In this document: in pieces, positions 63,789 through 64,000 of the stretch
How positions within the stretch are numbered: position 1 is the first letter of the stretch
Layout: every line of letters begins with the position of its first letter
NCBI RefSeq assembly: GCF_006715095.1
Contig: NZ_VFMO01000001.1
Coordinates: 186,001 to 250,000 of the forward strand
Direction of reading: 5' to 3'
Source: Yimella lutea
GTDB taxonomy: Bacteria; Actinomycetota; Actinomycetes; Actinomycetales; Dermatophilaceae
DNA: 64,000 nt
The notes under the pieces: model-generated
What the model was told of the DNA's origin: nothing
Database searches by the model: none
The model's input: only the letters and a program-made list of their open reading frames with translations
Made by a program: the position numbers and the translations under genes

Positions 63789-64000
63789 ATGAAGGCGCCC
63801 CCGAATGACCACCGGACGCGGGTTCTCGTGGTTGACGACGAAAAGGCCCTGGCCGGCATGATCGCCAATTACCTCGATCGCGCAGGGCATCGGGTGCGCG
63901 TGGAACACACCGGCACCGACGCCGTCTCGGCCGCGCGCGACTGGGTGCCCGATGTCATCGTTCTCGATCTCGGGCTGCCCGGCCTGGACGGCGTCGAGGT
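63789..64000 (+). CDS. Response regulator receiver domain, cut by window end
   Basis: ATG 63789 opens MKAPPNDHRTRVLVVDDEKA, a standard receiver with the Asp-Asp pair, then VPDVIVLDLGLPGLDGVE with the phospho-acceptor Asp. 70 residues are inside the window; an OmpR-type DNA-binding domain probably follows. It is divergent from the second copB, with about 170 bp between starts. Confidence 0.88.
   Translation, partial: MKAPPNDHRTRVLVVDDEKALAGMIANYLDRAGHRVRVEHTGTDAVSAARDWVPDVIVLDLGLPGLDGVE

Noticed and set aside
61055..63808. Plus-strand frame of ~915 codons with a Val-Thr-Ala repeat
   Set aside because: Antisense to the second copB; the repeat is the mirror of the GGH minisatellite.
63654..63908. 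Minus-strand 84-aa frame upstream of the second copB
   Set aside because: Overlaps the response regulator start and the copB promoter; no family match.

Overview
The window is GC-rich, densely packed, and carries typical actinobacterial families: F420-dependent PPOX reductase, DUF3105, DUF305, DUF2786, GrpB, LuxR and HxlR regulators, and GTG/TTG starts. A Micrococcales actinobacterium (Dermacoccaceae or Intrasporangiaceae type) is my inference, at low confidence for the family. I saw no rRNA, tRNA or CRISPR array.

1-29 kb is ordinary chromosome. It holds thiolase, amidase, a DJ-1/PfpI protein, a LuxR-type regulator with an atypical receiver, and a membrane-anchored DUF3105/DUF305 pair. A glycosyltransferase operon contains a 30-codon relic of an internally deleted glycosyltransferase. 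Next come zinc alcohol dehydrogenase and SDR genes. A two-gene ABC exporter follows whose ATPase is fused to an extracytoplasmic S15/CocE-type hydrolase. Then come a flavin monooxygenase, a small GTPase, a second LuxR paralogue, a KatE-type catalase, phosphoketolase and an iron/cobalamin-type ABC importer. The importer ATPase gene is preceded by an 11-bp tandem repeat that makes a chain of overlapping stop/start codons. A DHA2-type MFS pump and an amidohydrolase close this part.

29-37 kb is a rearranged zone. It has two lipoproteins, a flavin reductase, an endonuclease/exonuclease/phosphatase protein, HxlR with a divergent DUF1761 gene, a frameshifted IS481-like transposase, a DJ-1-type protein and a VapBC module. 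A 340-bp chimeric duplication joins pieces of two genes lying 5 kb apart.

37-51 kb has paired NAD(P)-binding epimerase paralogues, SRPBCC, CPBP protease, glycosyltransferase, DUF2786, GrpB, an intact HEPN/MNT toxin-antitoxin pair whose antitoxin carries an HTH, and a UvrA-like ATPase. Between them lie many gene fragments: peptidase E, ECF sigma region 4, PIN, HepT, NmrA-like and quinone-oxidoreductase-like.

51-60 kb is a decaying copper island flanked by imperfect 36-bp direct repeats. It has DUF411 and a CopB-type ATPase intact, and disrupted DUF305, DUF6153, CopZ and MFS genes. An ISL3-family element with 26-bp perfect inverted repeats and a frameshifted transposase follows. 60-64 kb carries an SDR gene, a second CopB-type ATPase with the same CsoR-like promoter palindrome and a GGH minisatellite, and the start of a response regulator.

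Many disruptions between 34.5 and 60.2 kb are single-base indels, several in C or G runs. Base-calling error is a live alternative to true pseudogenes.
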